Part shown: positions 17,457 to 26,656 of the stretch, in pieces
How positions within the stretch are numbered: the first letter of the stretch is position 1
Layout: the number at the start of each line of letters is the position of its first letter
Source: Acidobacteriota bacterium
GTDB lineage: Bacteria; Acidobacteriota; Blastocatellia; Pyrinomonadales; Pyrinomonadaceae
Assembly: GCA_016713675.1 (NCBI GenBank)
Contig: JADJOS010000001.1
Location: 1,302,001-1,366,000, forward strand
Direction of reading: 5' to 3'
DNA: 64,000 nucleotides
The notes under the pieces: generated by a model
Seen by the model: the letters and a program-made list of their open reading frames with translations, nothing else
Databases searched by the model: none
Told to the model about the DNA's origin: nothing
Made by a program: the position numbers and the translations under genes

Positions 17457-18430
17457 ATCTTTTTGAGGTAAAAGGCCGCTTGGTCACCTTGGCCTTTTTG
17501 GTTCAGAAGTTCGGATGCACGCTCCCATTCTCTGATCTGCTCTATAGAAAAAACAGTTCCAATATTCGGATAGTTATGTGTTCGCGGATCGTTCAGCGGA
17601 ATGTCGAGTTTGTATTGCTCGCTTCCCCAGAACTGCATCGCTTCCGAATCATATACGACCTTCTCCACAACAAATCCATGATTCTCTGCAAATTCGGTGA
17701 AACCGCTTTCACTAAACAAAAATAAATGTCGCGGCGCATCTAATTGGACCCAGTCGGGACCGTATTTCTTCCATGCGGCGTTCACGACGGGCATGCGGAT
17801 CAAAGCGACGCCGGAAGGTGAAAGAAGTCGTTGTATTTCAGCGAGAGCCAACGCAGGGTCGGGCAGATGTTCGAACGAATGATTGAGCATCACTAGATCG
17901 AAAGCAGGTTCAAGATCCGCGAGGCTGCCTTTTTTTATCTCAACGCCGGAGGAATATCGAATATCACTATCAATGAAAGCGTCAGCCCCCAAAAGCCGGC
18001 GAAAACCAAGATAATGCAAAGTTTGAAGCAGTCTTCCCGTGCCGCACCCGAAATCCAATATCCTTGAATCCAGTGTCAACCGTACCGGAAGATCATGAAA
18101 CGATCGGGGGAATTGAGTTGCGAACCATGGCTTGATCTGCAGCACCATCCGACCGAGAATTCCGCGGCCGCTGAGCAGGTATTTGCCGACAGATCTCGCG
18201 ACAATTCGCCTTCTTAATGTATGGGCAAGCGGGACGTCCTCGGCGTTGCCGAGCGACAAGTAATCTTTCGGATAGTGCCGCCGAAGATCCGGAACCTCTT
18301 CGATCTGAAGCGTGCCGCATTGAGCGCATTCAAAATAGCCGAACGACTCGCGTGTTCCAAACATCATTTCGCGAGCCGTGAAACTTCGATTATAATTAGC
18401 GTTTCCGCAGATCTGACACACCGTGGCCAT
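17453..18430 (-). CDS. class I SAM methyltransferase with N-terminal zinc ribbon
   Basis: 325 residues. A zinc ribbon comes first (Cys5/Cys8 and Cys35/Cys38: VCQICG and ECAQCG). The SAM-binding motif SRILDFGCGTGRLL, the acidic QTLHYLGFRRLLGADA and the post-motif FDLVMLNHSFEHLPDP follow. This architecture is common in sugar or polysaccharide methyltransferases near glycan export operons. It converges on the ABC ATPase gene. The substrate is not known; capping of the exported chain is a reasonable guess from context. Confidence 0.88.
   Translation of the reverse strand: MATVCQICGNANYNRSFTAREMMFGTRESFGYFECAQCGTLQIEEVPDLRRHYPKDYLSLGNAEDVPLAHTLRRRIVARSVGKYLLSGRGILGRMVLQIKPWFATQFPRSFHDLPVRLTLDSRILDFGCGTGRLLQTLHYLGFRRLLGADAFIDSDIRYSSGVEIKKGSLADLEPAFDLVMLNHSFEHLPDPALALAEIQRLLSPSGVALIRMPVVNAAWKKYGPDWVQLDAPRHLFLFSESGFTEFAENHGFVVEKVVYDSEAMQFWGSEQYKLDIPLNDPRTHNYPNIGTVFSIEQIREWERASELLNQKGQGDQAAFYLKKI
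17470..17499 (+). terminator. intrinsic terminator of the export operon, inside the convergent gene
   Basis: A perfect eight-base stem, AAAAGGCC (17470-17477) and GGCCTTTT (17491-17498), has a 13-base loop and a fifth T. It lies 14 bases past the ABC ATPase stop and inside the 3' coding end of the opposite-strand methyltransferase. By symmetry it could also work on the minus strand, although there it would precede the methyltransferase stop codon. Confidence 0.6.
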
Positions 18431-18513
18431 TTAGATTGAGATTAAACCAATCGGCGTCATGATGTGAAATCCAAACTCCGGAAAACCCGAAGGCAAACAA
18501 ATTGAACTTGTTG

Positions 18514-19761
18514 ATGAAATTAACGGAACGTGGCCGCACAGTATTGATGCACGTGTTCGTGTCCTTTGCTGCGTTCGGCATTACCGTCAGTCATCGGCCC
18601 GATTCAATGCTGAATCCGCAATTTTGGGCTGAAGACGGCAAAATGTGGTTTGCCCAGGCATATAATAACGGGATCGTTTACTCTCTATTTACCACTGAGG
18701 CCGGATATTTCCAGACCATTTCACGCCTGGTCGCTGCGATCGCCCAGTTTGTGCCGTTTGCTTATGCTCCGTTCGTATTCAATTTTGCTGCAATATCCAT
18801 AAAGGTCCTTGTAGCAAATTTCATACTTTCATCGAGGTTGGCAAACGCCGTTCCCAATATTTGGGGACGCGGGTTTCTGGCGTTCATTTATCTGGCATTG
18901 CCGCATTCGTTCGAAACTACAGCAAATCTGACAAATGCCCAATGGCACCTTGCTTTGCTTGCGTTCTTGATCTTGATCTCGTCATCCAGCGAAAAGCCGG
19001 CTTGGAAGATATTTGATGTTGTGATGGTCGCGCTGTCGGCGTTGAGCGGCCCGTTCTGTATTTTGCTGCTGCCGATCGCTGTGATCACATATCTGAAAAC
19101 GAGAGACAACAGGATCGCCCCTCTGGCTTTGATCTTGCTTGGTGCAGCGTTCGTTCAGTTGACCTGTATTTTTCTGATCGGCCGCCCGGCATATGCGCCG
19201 CTCGGAGCTGAGATTGGTCTTTTTTTCCGGATCGTTGGCGGGCATCTTTTCTTTGATGCGATTTTTGGTGATAGGAATTACGGCCGCATGATCAGTTATG
19301 GTTGGTGGAACGACATATTGGCAGCGATCGTAGTCGCGGCCGGTTTAATGGCATCAGCATATGCATTTGTTCGTGCGAAATTCGAATTAAGAATGCTGTT
19401 GGTCTTCGCCGCGATGGTGGTTACTGCGGCGTTGATCTCGCCGGTGATCAGCCGCGACGTTCCCCAATGGGTCGCTATGTGGCCCGAGACCGGCGGGTCG
19501 AGATATTGGATGATCCCGATCTTCGCATTTCTGGCATCGATCTTTTCAATTGCGGTTGATAGAGAAAACAAGCTACCCAGACGTGCCGCAGTTTTGGTCT
19601 TGTTGCTTTCGTCGATCGGCGTCATAACTGATTGGTCGCATCCTAAATTTGCTGATCTGGATTTTCAGGGACATGCCTTGAGATTTGAGGCAGCCTCGGC
19701 CGGCGAAAGCGTGATAATTCCGATAAATCCGAATTGGGAGATGACTCTGGTCAAGAAGTAA
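18514..19761 (+). CDS. polytopic membrane protein, GT-C-like, in the glycan cluster
   Basis: 415 residues from ATG 18514 (a TTG at 18502 is an alternative). About ten hydrophobic helices. After the first helix come HRPDSMLNPQFWAEDGKMWF and a loop ending YFQTISRLVAAIAQF. An acidic ED pair in the first external loop is typical of GT-C glycosyltransferases and related flippase or polymerase-like proteins. I cannot name a family. It sits 7 bases ahead of a GT2 gene on the same strand, so it probably works on lipid-linked sugars in the same pathway. The lack of an assigned homologue makes the role inference only. Confidence 0.8.
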   Translation: MKLTERGRTVLMHVFVSFAAFGITVSHRPDSMLNPQFWAEDGKMWFAQAYNNGIVYSLFTTEAGYFQTISRLVAAIAQFVPFAYAPFVFNFAAISIKVLVANFILSSRLANAVPNIWGRGFLAFIYLALPHSFETTANLTNAQWHLALLAFLILISSSSEKPAWKIFDVVMVALSALSGPFCILLLPIAVITYLKTRDNRIAPLALILLGAAFVQLTCIFLIGRPAYAPLGAEIGLFFRIVGGHLFFDAIFGDRNYGRMISYGWWNDILAAIVVAAGLMASAYAFVRAKFELRMLLVFAAMVVTAALISPVISRDVPQWVAMWPETGGSRYWMIPIFAFLASIFSIAVDRENKLPRRAAVLVLLLSSIGVITDWSHPKFADLDFQGHALRFEAASAGESVIIPINPNWEMTLVKK

Positions 19762-19767
19762 TCCGGC

Positions 19768-21435
19768 ATGACCCTGATACAAAAATTCACGACGCTCGGA
19801 ACTGCAATTCGTTTTCACGGCATAAGCGGTGCGATGCCGCATATTTCAACTTTTTGGAGAAAATTCGGTGATCGACGTGACTACCAAAAACTGATCAAAC
19901 AGGACGAGATATCCACAAAGCTGCGTGAAGAGTTACGGTCAAAGGTCGGAAAATTCGATTCGCGGCCCCTCATATCCATCATTCTGCCGGTTTACAACGT
20001 TGACGAAACATGGCTGCGGAAGTGCATTGATTCGGTCATTGCACAGGTCTACCCAAACTGGGAGTTGTGTATTGCTGACGACGCGTCCACACGGCCATAT
20101 ATCCGCCCGATGATCGAAGAATATATTGGCAAGGACCAGCGTATCAAAGCGGTTTTCCGCCCCCGGAACGGTCATATCTCAGCCGCATCAAATTCGGCAC
20201 TTGAGTTGGCTGCAGGTGATTTTACGGTGCTGCTCGACCACGACGACGAGTTGTCGGAGGACGCTCTTTACTGGGTCGCCAGCGAGTTGAACGAACATCC
20301 GGAAGCGGAGATGATATACAGCGACGAAGATCTGATCGACGAAAAGGGGCGGCGATCCGACCCAAAATTCAAGCCCGATTTCAGCCGTGATCTTCTCTAC
20401 TCGCTAAATTTGGTCACCCACCTTTCATCCTACAGAACCGACCTGCTGCGAAAGATCGGCGGATTTAGGATCGGTCTCGAGGGCAGTCAGGACTATGACT
20501 TGGCATTACGGGTGATCGAGCAGATACCTGAAACTGCTATCCGCCATATTCCACGCATTCTCTATCACTGGCGCACTATACCGACCTCAGTCGCCGGAAA
20601 TACCGGTGCGAAGCCATACGCATTTGCAAAGGCACGCGAAGCGATCGGATCGCACTTCGATCGAACCGGTATCGAGGCGACCGTTGAGGCAGTGATCGGT
20701 GATCTTAATCGGGCACAATATCAGTTGCCCGATCCGCTTCCGCGGGTATCGCTTGTCATTGACGCCGGGAACGCCGATCCGTTCGGCAGCAGAACCGACT
20801 ATCCGGACCTCGAGATGATCGCGGTTGACACCGCCGGAAAATTATCAACGCGTCTTAACTCAGCCGCTGAGTTATCGACTGGGCAGGTTTTGTGTTTTGT
20901 CGACGGAACACTTAACCCGTTGTCGCCTGATTGGCTCCGTGAAATGGTCTCGTTGGCAATGCAGCCAAAGATCGGAGCGGTTGGGGCAAAGCTGCTGAGT
21001 ACAAACGGCGGTATCGACCAGACCGGCCTTATTTTGGGAGGGAGCGATCTTGTCAGAAAAGCACATTTTGGATTTCCGAATGATCATAATGGCAATTTTT
21101 TTCGGGCGGCCCTTATCGGAAACTACTCAGCGGTTTCGAGTCGATGCCTCGTCATTCGTCGGTATGCTTTTGAGGAGATGAACGGTTTTGACGACAAACA
21201 TTTTGCAGGGAATTTCTTCGACGTGGACCTTTGCTTACGCCTTTGGGAACATGGGTATAGGGTAGTATATACGCCGTATGCTGAATTGATCGAAACTTAT
21301 AAGAGACTCCAGATTCCGGTCAATGAAGCCGAAAGGGAATATCTCCAAAGCCGTTGGGAGAGTCAGTTGAAACACGACCCGTTCTATAATCCGCATTTCA
21401 CGGATGAAGGTGAGACATTTCGCTATCGGGTCTGA
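19768..21435 (+). CDS. GT2-family glycosyltransferase, large two-lobed form
   Basis: 555 residues. An N-terminal region of about 70 residues precedes the GT-A domain: PLISIILPVYNVDETWLRKC, LCIADDAST, the DxD motif LLDHDDELSEDALYW and YSDEDLIDEKGRRSDP. The second half resembles the back part of a further GT2 domain (FVDGTLNPLSPDWLREMV, GGIDQTGLILGG, FFDVDLCLRLWEHGYRVVYTP) and keeps the ED-like acidic site. Such long proteins add several sugars in O-antigen or rhamnan chains. Its 3' end overlaps the convergent rhomboid gene by 13 bases. Confidence 0.92.
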   Translation: MTLIQKFTTLGTAIRFHGISGAMPHISTFWRKFGDRRDYQKLIKQDEISTKLREELRSKVGKFDSRPLISIILPVYNVDETWLRKCIDSVIAQVYPNWELCIADDASTRPYIRPMIEEYIGKDQRIKAVFRPRNGHISAASNSALELAAGDFTVLLDHDDELSEDALYWVASELNEHPEAEMIYSDEDLIDEKGRRSDPKFKPDFSRDLLYSLNLVTHLSSYRTDLLRKIGGFRIGLEGSQDYDLALRVIEQIPETAIRHIPRILYHWRTIPTSVAGNTGAKPYAFAKAREAIGSHFDRTGIEATVEAVIGDLNRAQYQLPDPLPRVSLVIDAGNADPFGSRTDYPDLEMIAVDTAGKLSTRLNSAAELSTGQVLCFVDGTLNPLSPDWLREMVSLAMQPKIGAVGAKLLSTNGGIDQTGLILGGSDLVRKAHFGFPNDHNGNFFRAALIGNYSAVSSRCLVIRRYAFEEMNGFDDKHFAGNFFDVDLCLRLWEHGYRVVYTPYAELIETYKRLQIPVNEAEREYLQSRWESQLKHDPFYNPHFTDEGETFRYRV

Positions 21436-22142
21436 TCAGGCCTGCCCAAAGCGAAAAGCCTGATCAACGCAAGCCCCGCGATAAAGCCTCCGATATGTGC
21501 TGCATACGCGACACCGCCGCCGCCCGACGGCGTCAAATAACCGAGGACAAGCTGATAGACGATCCAGATGCCGATAGCAACGAATGCCGGGACTGTTGTC
21601 GCAAAATGGAAGATGATCGCCCTCACCGATCGTTGCGGGAACAGCATTAAATAACCACCGAGCACGCCCGAGATCGCGCCCGAAGCACCAAGCATCGGAA
21701 TGATCGAATCGGGCCCCATTACGATCTGGCCAACCGCTGCCGCAAGCCCGCAAATGATGTAAAAGAACGCATATCGAATGTGCCCGATACGGTTCTCGAT
21801 GTTGTCACCGAAAATAAATAAGAACAGCATATTTCCGACGATATGCATGACGTCGCCGTGCATGAACATCGAACTTAGGAAATTAAAATATACCGGCAGC
21901 GGTGTTGATTGGTGGTTTACTTCACCGATCATCCTGCCGGCTGTATCTCTAATTTCAACGAGCCCTTGTATATCGATCCCCGACAGGATCTCCCGCGGCA
22001 CCAACGAAAAAGCGTAAGTGAACGCATCGTTGCGGCCAAGCTGCTGGAGCAGCAAAAATACGAGGATATTTATGCCGATGAATGCGTAGTTCACCACCGG
22101 TTGGATCCGCCTGTCAGAATTGTCGTCGCCTATCGGAAACAT
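21423..22142 (-). CDS. rhomboid intramembrane serine protease
   Basis: 239 residues with six helices and a long loop after helix 1. The oxyanion HxxxN motif is His100 to Asn104 (MHIVGNM). The catalytic serine is Ser154 in GASGAISG, and the catalytic histidine is His216 in AAHIGGF. All residues needed for intramembrane proteolysis are present. It follows the dicarboxylate symporter with no gap (symporter stop ends at 22143), so the two are probably co-transcribed. Substrates are unknown. Confidence 0.95.
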   Translation of the reverse strand: MFPIGDDNSDRRIQPVVNYAFIGINILVFLLLQQLGRNDAFTYAFSLVPREILSGIDIQGLVEIRDTAGRMIGEVNHQSTPLPVYFNFLSSMFMHGDVMHIVGNMLFLFIFGDNIENRIGHIRYAFFYIICGLAAAVGQIVMGPDSIIPMLGASGAISGVLGGYLMLFPQRSVRAIIFHFATTVPAFVAIGIWIVYQLVLGYLTPSGGGGVAYAAHIGGFIAGLALIRLFALGRPDQTR

Positions 22143-23552
22143 TTAGGTGCTCGCCTCAGGTGTCGTCTTCAGCAGCTCATAACCCTCACTTCTGGCGACA
22201 AATGTCGCTGCCGTCAGGTCTCCGACAACATTGAGCGTCGTACGGCACATGTCCAGAATACGGTCAACGCCGAGAATGATCGCGATCAGGGCCGGATCGA
22301 TACCTATCATGGCAAGGATGCCGATAATGAATGGGATCGAGCCCGACGGGACGCCTGCCGTACCAATTCCGCCGAGGATCGCCAGATACACGACCATCAA
22401 CTGGATACCAAGTGTAAGATCCGCACCCGCAAGCTGGGCAAGAAATAAAACCGTTACACCTTCGTAAAGAGCAGTTCCATTTTGATTGGCGGTCGCTCCA
22501 ACGGTTAACACAAAGCTGTTTATCTCCTTGGGAACACCAAGATTCTCTTCGGATACCCGCAATGCCGTCGGCAGTGTCGCATTCGACGAAGAAGTCGAAA
22601 ACGCCGTAACGATCACAGTCCAGATACGACGGAAAAAGTCTATCGGGTTCATCCTCGAAAGAAACCAAACGGAGAGTGAATAAACCCCAAAGAAATGCAG
22701 GCCAAGACCCAACAGAACGGTGGCGACAAACCAAGCAAGCGACCCGAGCAGATCGATACCAAATTGGGCGATGTTATTAAAGATCAGACACGCCACGGCA
22801 TACGGCGCAAACTTCATAATGATATCGATGATCTTTGAGGTGATCGCAAAAAGCGATTCCATCACACTGACAAATGGCGACGAAACGGGTGCGGGAAGAA
22901 GTGTGATAGCGACACCGATGATCAGCGCGAAGAACATGATGTGCAGCATGTTTGGATTTTCGCCGGCGATCGAATTGAAAACGCTCTTCGGCACGATCGT
23001 TTTAACGGCCTGCATCAGTGCCGAATCAGTCTTTGCAGCCTCGGCTGCTTTTATCTGTGCCTCGGTCGCCGTTTTTGCACCGCTGCTGAATTTCTCCTTG
23101 AGCTGTGTTGCGATCTCAGGGCTGATCCGCTCGCCGGGCCTTATCGTGTTTGCCAGGCCGAGACCGATGACGACCGAGATCGCTGAAATGATCAGGCAGT
23201 ATGCAAATGATTTGAGGCCGATACGGCCTAGTTTGCGAATGTCGCCAATGCCCGAAACGCCGACCACAAGCGATGAGAACACCAGCGGAACGACGATCAT
23301 CAGCAAAAGGTTAAGAAACAACGTGCCGACCGGCTGGGTGATATTTGAGATCGTCCACGAAACGCTTTCGTGGGCGCCGCCCCACACCTGATTTGCAACG
23401 AGGCCGCCTATCACTCCGACCAAAAGGCCGATCAGGATCTTAGTGTGCAGAGCGATGCCTTTTGGTTTATCCGGCGTCTTATCGTCCAGATCGGTCGCTA
23501 TTTCGCGGTCATACGCATCGCCGGAAAACTGTTCCTTGTCCTGTTCACTCAT
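22143..23552 (-). CDS. dicarboxylate/amino acid:cation symporter (DAACS family)
   Basis: 469 residues with eight or more helices. Family motifs are TSSSNATLPTALR (the serine-rich reentrant loop HP1) and GATANQNGTALYEG. In GltP, DctA and GltPh the second motif reads NMDGT; here it is NQNGT, so the Asp is replaced by Asn. This could alter cation coupling or substrate choice. An AGGAG sequence precedes the ATG. The extra 100-residue loop between helices 3 and 4 (about 130-185) is Ala/Lys rich. Glutamate, aspartate or C4-dicarboxylates are likely substrates. Confidence 0.93.
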   Translation of the reverse strand: MSEQDKEQFSGDAYDREIATDLDDKTPDKPKGIALHTKILIGLLVGVIGGLVANQVWGGAHESVSWTISNITQPVGTLFLNLLLMIVVPLVFSSLVVGVSGIGDIRKLGRIGLKSFAYCLIISAISVVIGLGLANTIRPGERISPEIATQLKEKFSSGAKTATEAQIKAAEAAKTDSALMQAVKTIVPKSVFNSIAGENPNMLHIMFFALIIGVAITLLPAPVSSPFVSVMESLFAITSKIIDIIMKFAPYAVACLIFNNIAQFGIDLLGSLAWFVATVLLGLGLHFFGVYSLSVWFLSRMNPIDFFRRIWTVIVTAFSTSSSNATLPTALRVSEENLGVPKEINSFVLTVGATANQNGTALYEGVTVLFLAQLAGADLTLGIQLMVVYLAILGGIGTAGVPSGSIPFIIGILAMIGIDPALIAIILGVDRILDMCRTTLNVVGDLTAATFVARSEGYELLKTTPEAST

Positions 23553-23651
23553 TTAACTAAGCTCCTGTTTCGGTGGTTGAAAATTTAGAAATTTGAGTGA
23601 GTTTAGCAGAAGTTAAGCTATTTTGGTAAATTTGCTACGATTGAAGCAGCG

Positions 23652-25076
23652 ATGTTCGAATCTATTCATTTTCATTCACACGGCCGTGTGACGACCAATG
23701 CTTCAAACCCTGAGGTATTGGAGAAATTGCGTACGATAGTCGGTGACGAAAACGTCATCGTTGCCCCGGAAAAGGTCGAGCCCTACGGTGCCGATGCGGT
23801 GAAAGAGAAGTTTCCGCCCGAGGCGGTCGTTTTTCCTGCGTCAACGGCCCAAATGGTTGCGATATTAAAGCTGGCCAACGAATACCTCTTTCCGGTGACG
23901 GCCCGCGGCGGCGGTGTTGGGTACACGGGCGGGGCGGTTCCGGTCGATGGCGGTATCGTGATCGGTACGGATCGGATGAACGAGATCATCGAGATCAACG
24001 TCGATGATCTTTACGCGATCTGCCAGCCTGGGATCACTACGTTCGAATTGCAGCAGGCAGTCGAACGGTACGGCTTAATGTTCGCTCCCGATCCGGCGAG
24101 CTACAAAGACAGCTTTATCGGCGGCAACATTGCCGAAAATGCTGGCGGAATGCGAACCCCGAAATATGGCGTGACCAAGCACCATGTCCTCGGCCTCGAG
24201 GTCGTAACCGCGACCGGCGAAGTGATCCGCACCGGCGGCAAGACGGTCAAGAACGTCGTTGGCTTTGATCTAACAGGCCTCATGTGCGGCAGCGAGGGAA
24301 TGCTCGGGATCATTACCGAAGCGACGCTCAAACTGCTCCCGATGCCAGAGGCGACCTCGACCGTGCGCGCCAATTTTCACTCGATGGAAGCCGCCTGCAA
24401 GGTGCTGACCAAATTCACGCCTGAGGGCCTGCTCCCAATGGCAATGGAGGTCATCGACAAATTTTGCGTCGCCGCGGTCGAGGAGAATTTTGCGTTCGGC
24501 CTGTCCAAAGATGCGGAGGCGATATTGCTAGTCGCCGTCGATGGCTCAAAACAAGAGGTCGCCAAAAATGCCGAAACCATCGAACGCATTATCGCCGAAA
24601 ACGGCGGCTTCGACATTCTCCGAGCCCGATCAAAAGAAGACGAAGACAAACTCTGGGACGTCCGCCGTGCGATCAGCCCAAGCTTAATGAAATACGGCAC
24701 GCTCAAGATAAACGAGGATGTCGTCGTCCCTCGCTCGAAAGTTCCAGAACTCGTCGCCGAGATCGAACAGATCGGCAAACGGCACAACACATTCGTCGCC
24801 AATTTCGGCCACGCCGGCGACGGCAATATCCACGTCAATTTCGTCATCGACCGCGATGATCCGGACGCCATCGAAAGGGCCCGCAAATGTGTTTCCGAAA
24901 CATTTAAGCTTTCGGTCGAATTGGGCGGAACCATCTCCGGCGAACACGGCATCGGCTATGTAAAGTCGGGCTATCTGGGATATGCTCTCGACCAACCGAC
25001 GATCGAAATAATGAAAGGGATCAAAAAGGTATTCGACCCAAATGGCATCCTAAATCCCGGAAAAATGTTTGTTTAA
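23652..25076 (+). CDS. glcD: FAD-linked glycolate/lactate-type oxidase (GlcD-like)
   Basis: 474 residues. A PCMH-type FAD-binding domain (about 50-230) has VTARGGGVGYTGGAVPVDGG and FIGGNIAENAGGMRTPKYG. The FAD-oxidase C-terminal domain has the motifs GHAGDGNIHVN and SGEHGIGYVKSGYL. GlcD oxidises glycolate; the same fold acts on D-lactate and D-2-hydroxyglutarate. GlcE and GlcF genes are not nearby, so the gene may be a single-subunit 2-hydroxyacid dehydrogenase. The LarA-family racemase at 8 kb could give D-lactate, but the link is weak. It overlaps nothing; the next gene starts 26 bases later. Confidence 0.9.
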   Translation: MFESIHFHSHGRVTTNASNPEVLEKLRTIVGDENVIVAPEKVEPYGADAVKEKFPPEAVVFPASTAQMVAILKLANEYLFPVTARGGGVGYTGGAVPVDGGIVIGTDRMNEIIEINVDDLYAICQPGITTFELQQAVERYGLMFAPDPASYKDSFIGGNIAENAGGMRTPKYGVTKHHVLGLEVVTATGEVIRTGGKTVKNVVGFDLTGLMCGSEGMLGIITEATLKLLPMPEATSTVRANFHSMEAACKVLTKFTPEGLLPMAMEVIDKFCVAAVEENFAFGLSKDAEAILLVAVDGSKQEVAKNAETIERIIAENGGFDILRARSKEDEDKLWDVRRAISPSLMKYGTLKINEDVVVPRSKVPELVAEIEQIGKRHNTFVANFGHAGDGNIHVNFVIDRDDPDAIERARKCVSETFKLSVELGGTISGEHGIGYVKSGYLGYALDQPTIEIMKGIKKVFDPNGILNPGKMFV

Positions 25077-25101
25077 CTGTCAGAAAAGTAAAAACGTAAA
25101 T

Positions 25102-25602
25102 ATGAGAAAACTCGCGTTAGCCGTGTTGTGCTTGACGTTCCTAGCAGGATTCGCCTTTGCCCAGAACAAGACGATCATCCTCGTCCGTCATGCGGAAAAA
25201 AACGCACCGGTCGAGGGTGACAAAGGCGATGTCGATCTGTCGAGCGACGGGCGTGACCGCGCGTTGCGGTTCGCTAAGGTAGCAAAGCGTTTCCGGCCCG
25301 GCGAGATCTTTGCGACCGCCTACAAACGCACACAGCAGACGGCCGAGCCGATCGCAAAGCTTCGCGGCAAAGCGATCCAGATCTACGATGCCGCCAAGCA
25401 TCCGGAATTGATCGACCTTATCCTGAAAAGCAAATCTAAACGATTCGTCATCGTCGGCCACAGCAACACAGTGCCGTTCCTCGCCAATCTGCTTGCCAAA
25501 AAAGAAGTGTTCAAGCAGTTGCCCGATACGGAATACGGCGTTGTTTGGGTTATTCGGATAACAAACGGTGTCTTCAAAAAGCTTGAGGTTTATCCATACT
25601 AA
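25102..25602 (+). CDS. secreted histidine phosphatase (SixA-like branch)
   Basis: 166 residues from the ATG at 25102. A signal peptide (LALAVLCLTFLAGFAFAQ) means it acts outside the cytosol, unlike SixA. The catalytic RHG motif is RHAEK (Arg29, His30) and the second histidine is in IVGHSNTV. The conserved arginine in TAYKRTQQTA is also present. This family cleaves phosphate from small molecules or phosphohistidine; no substrate is evident. The next secreted protein starts two bases after its stop, indicating a joint transcript. Confidence 0.9.
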   Translation: MRKLALAVLCLTFLAGFAFAQNKTIILVRHAEKNAPVEGDKGDVDLSSDGRDRALRFAKVAKRFRPGEIFATAYKRTQQTAEPIAKLRGKAIQIYDAAKHPELIDLILKSKSKRFVIVGHSNTVPFLANLLAKKEVFKQLPDTEYGVVWVIRITNGVFKKLEVYPY

Positions 25603-25603
25603 G

Positions 25604-26197
25604 ATGAAACATTCGCTGGTCCTTGCCTTACTTCTTATATTGACCTCGGCGGCCTTCGCACAGACGGCGGCGCCAAGCGTGACCTTCTGGAATGAACTGC
25701 AAAAACTGTGCGGCAAGGCGTATTCCGGCACGATCGCCGTCGATACCGCTAACAGCCCGGATTTTGCGAACAAGGCTCTTATAATGCATGTCCGGGCCTG
25801 CGAAAAGGGCCGCATCCGAAAACCGTTCTTCGTCGGCGGCGACCGCTCGCGCACCTGGATCCTGACCAGAAAAAATTCGCGTATCCAGCTTAAACACGAT
25901 CACCGCCACGATGATGGCAAACCGGACAAAGTCACGATGTATGGCGGGACGACAAATAATCCGGGCGAGGCGACACGTCAGTTTTTTCCCGCGGACGAAC
26001 AAACAACGAAAGTCGTCGCTCCGCCCGCAGGCAACGCTCCGTCTGCGGCCGCTAACGTATGGTGGATCGAGCTCGTGCCGGGCGAATATTTCACATACAA
26101 CCTTCGGCGATTGGGCGGCGATAGATTATTTAGCGTAAAATTTGACCTCAAAAAAACGGTGGCCGAACCGGCCGCTCCATGGGGCTGGAAGAAATAG
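25604..26197 (+). CDS. secreted protein of unknown function
   Basis: 197 residues from the ATG at 25604, the first after the phosphatase stop. A signal peptide (VLALLLILTSAAFAQ) precedes a mature domain with WNELQKLCGKAYSGTI, RACEKGRIRKPFFVGGDRSR, LKHDHRHDDGKPDKVT and YGGTTNNPGEATRQFFPA. The two cysteines may form a disulfide and the HDHRHDD segment may bind metal. I know no family name for it. It is coupled to the secreted phosphatase and its stop abuts the stop of the SRPBCC gene on the other strand. Confidence 0.8.
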   Translation: MKHSLVLALLLILTSAAFAQTAAPSVTFWNELQKLCGKAYSGTIAVDTANSPDFANKALIMHVRACEKGRIRKPFFVGGDRSRTWILTRKNSRIQLKHDHRHDDGKPDKVTMYGGTTNNPGEATRQFFPADEQTTKVVAPPAGNAPSAAANVWWIELVPGEYFTYNLRRLGGDRLFSVKFDLKKTVAEPAAPWGWKK

Positions 26198-26656
26198 TTA
26201 TCGAGCGAGCCGCTCTTTCAGTCCTTCCTCGCCCCAACTCATGATCGTGTCGTGATTCCAGCGGAAAAACGGCCGGGCGACCGGTGCGAGCAGGTTCATC
26301 CATGCTTTGGTCGTTTTCACACGCCAATCGTACTGCACGCGTGCCCGATCATCGCTGACTGCTTCGAATTGCCACAGTCCATGACCGTCGAGTTCGCCAA
26401 AAGCACGGGCCTCGATCAGTTTTAACCTTTCGACCCGCAGCACTTCGCCGTCAAACTCAAGCTTGTACGGCAGCGCACTTCGCCACACCGTCCGGCGGAT
26501 CGAACCGACACCGTTGTCGCCGCCTTTTTCAAGTTCGGTCACGCTCAGCACGCCCTTCCACCATTCGGGCCACGCATCGGCGTTCTCGATCACATCCCAG
26601 ACACGCTCGACCGGTGCGTCGATGTTCCAAACCGTAACAAATTCATACTCGCTCAT
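26198..26656 (-). CDS. SRPBCC (START-like) family protein
   Basis: 152 residues from ATG 26656 (MSEYEFVTVW); an alternative ATG at 26686 adds ten residues and lies inside a hairpin. The fold's hallmark start is WNIDAPVERVWDVIENADAWPEWW, followed by LEFDGEVLRVERLKLIEARA and RVQYDWRVKTTKAWMN. These are polyketide-cyclase or lipid-binding-like domains that hold hydrophobic ligands. No ligand is known. There is no Shine-Dalgarno before 26656, only the T-run of a terminator-like hairpin, which may limit expression. Confidence 0.87.
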   Translation of the reverse strand: MSEYEFVTVWNIDAPVERVWDVIENADAWPEWWKGVLSVTELEKGGDNGVGSIRRTVWRSALPYKLEFDGEVLRVERLKLIEARAFGELDGHGLWQFEAVSDDRARVQYDWRVKTTKAWMNLLAPVARPFFRWNHDTIMSWGEEGLKERLAR

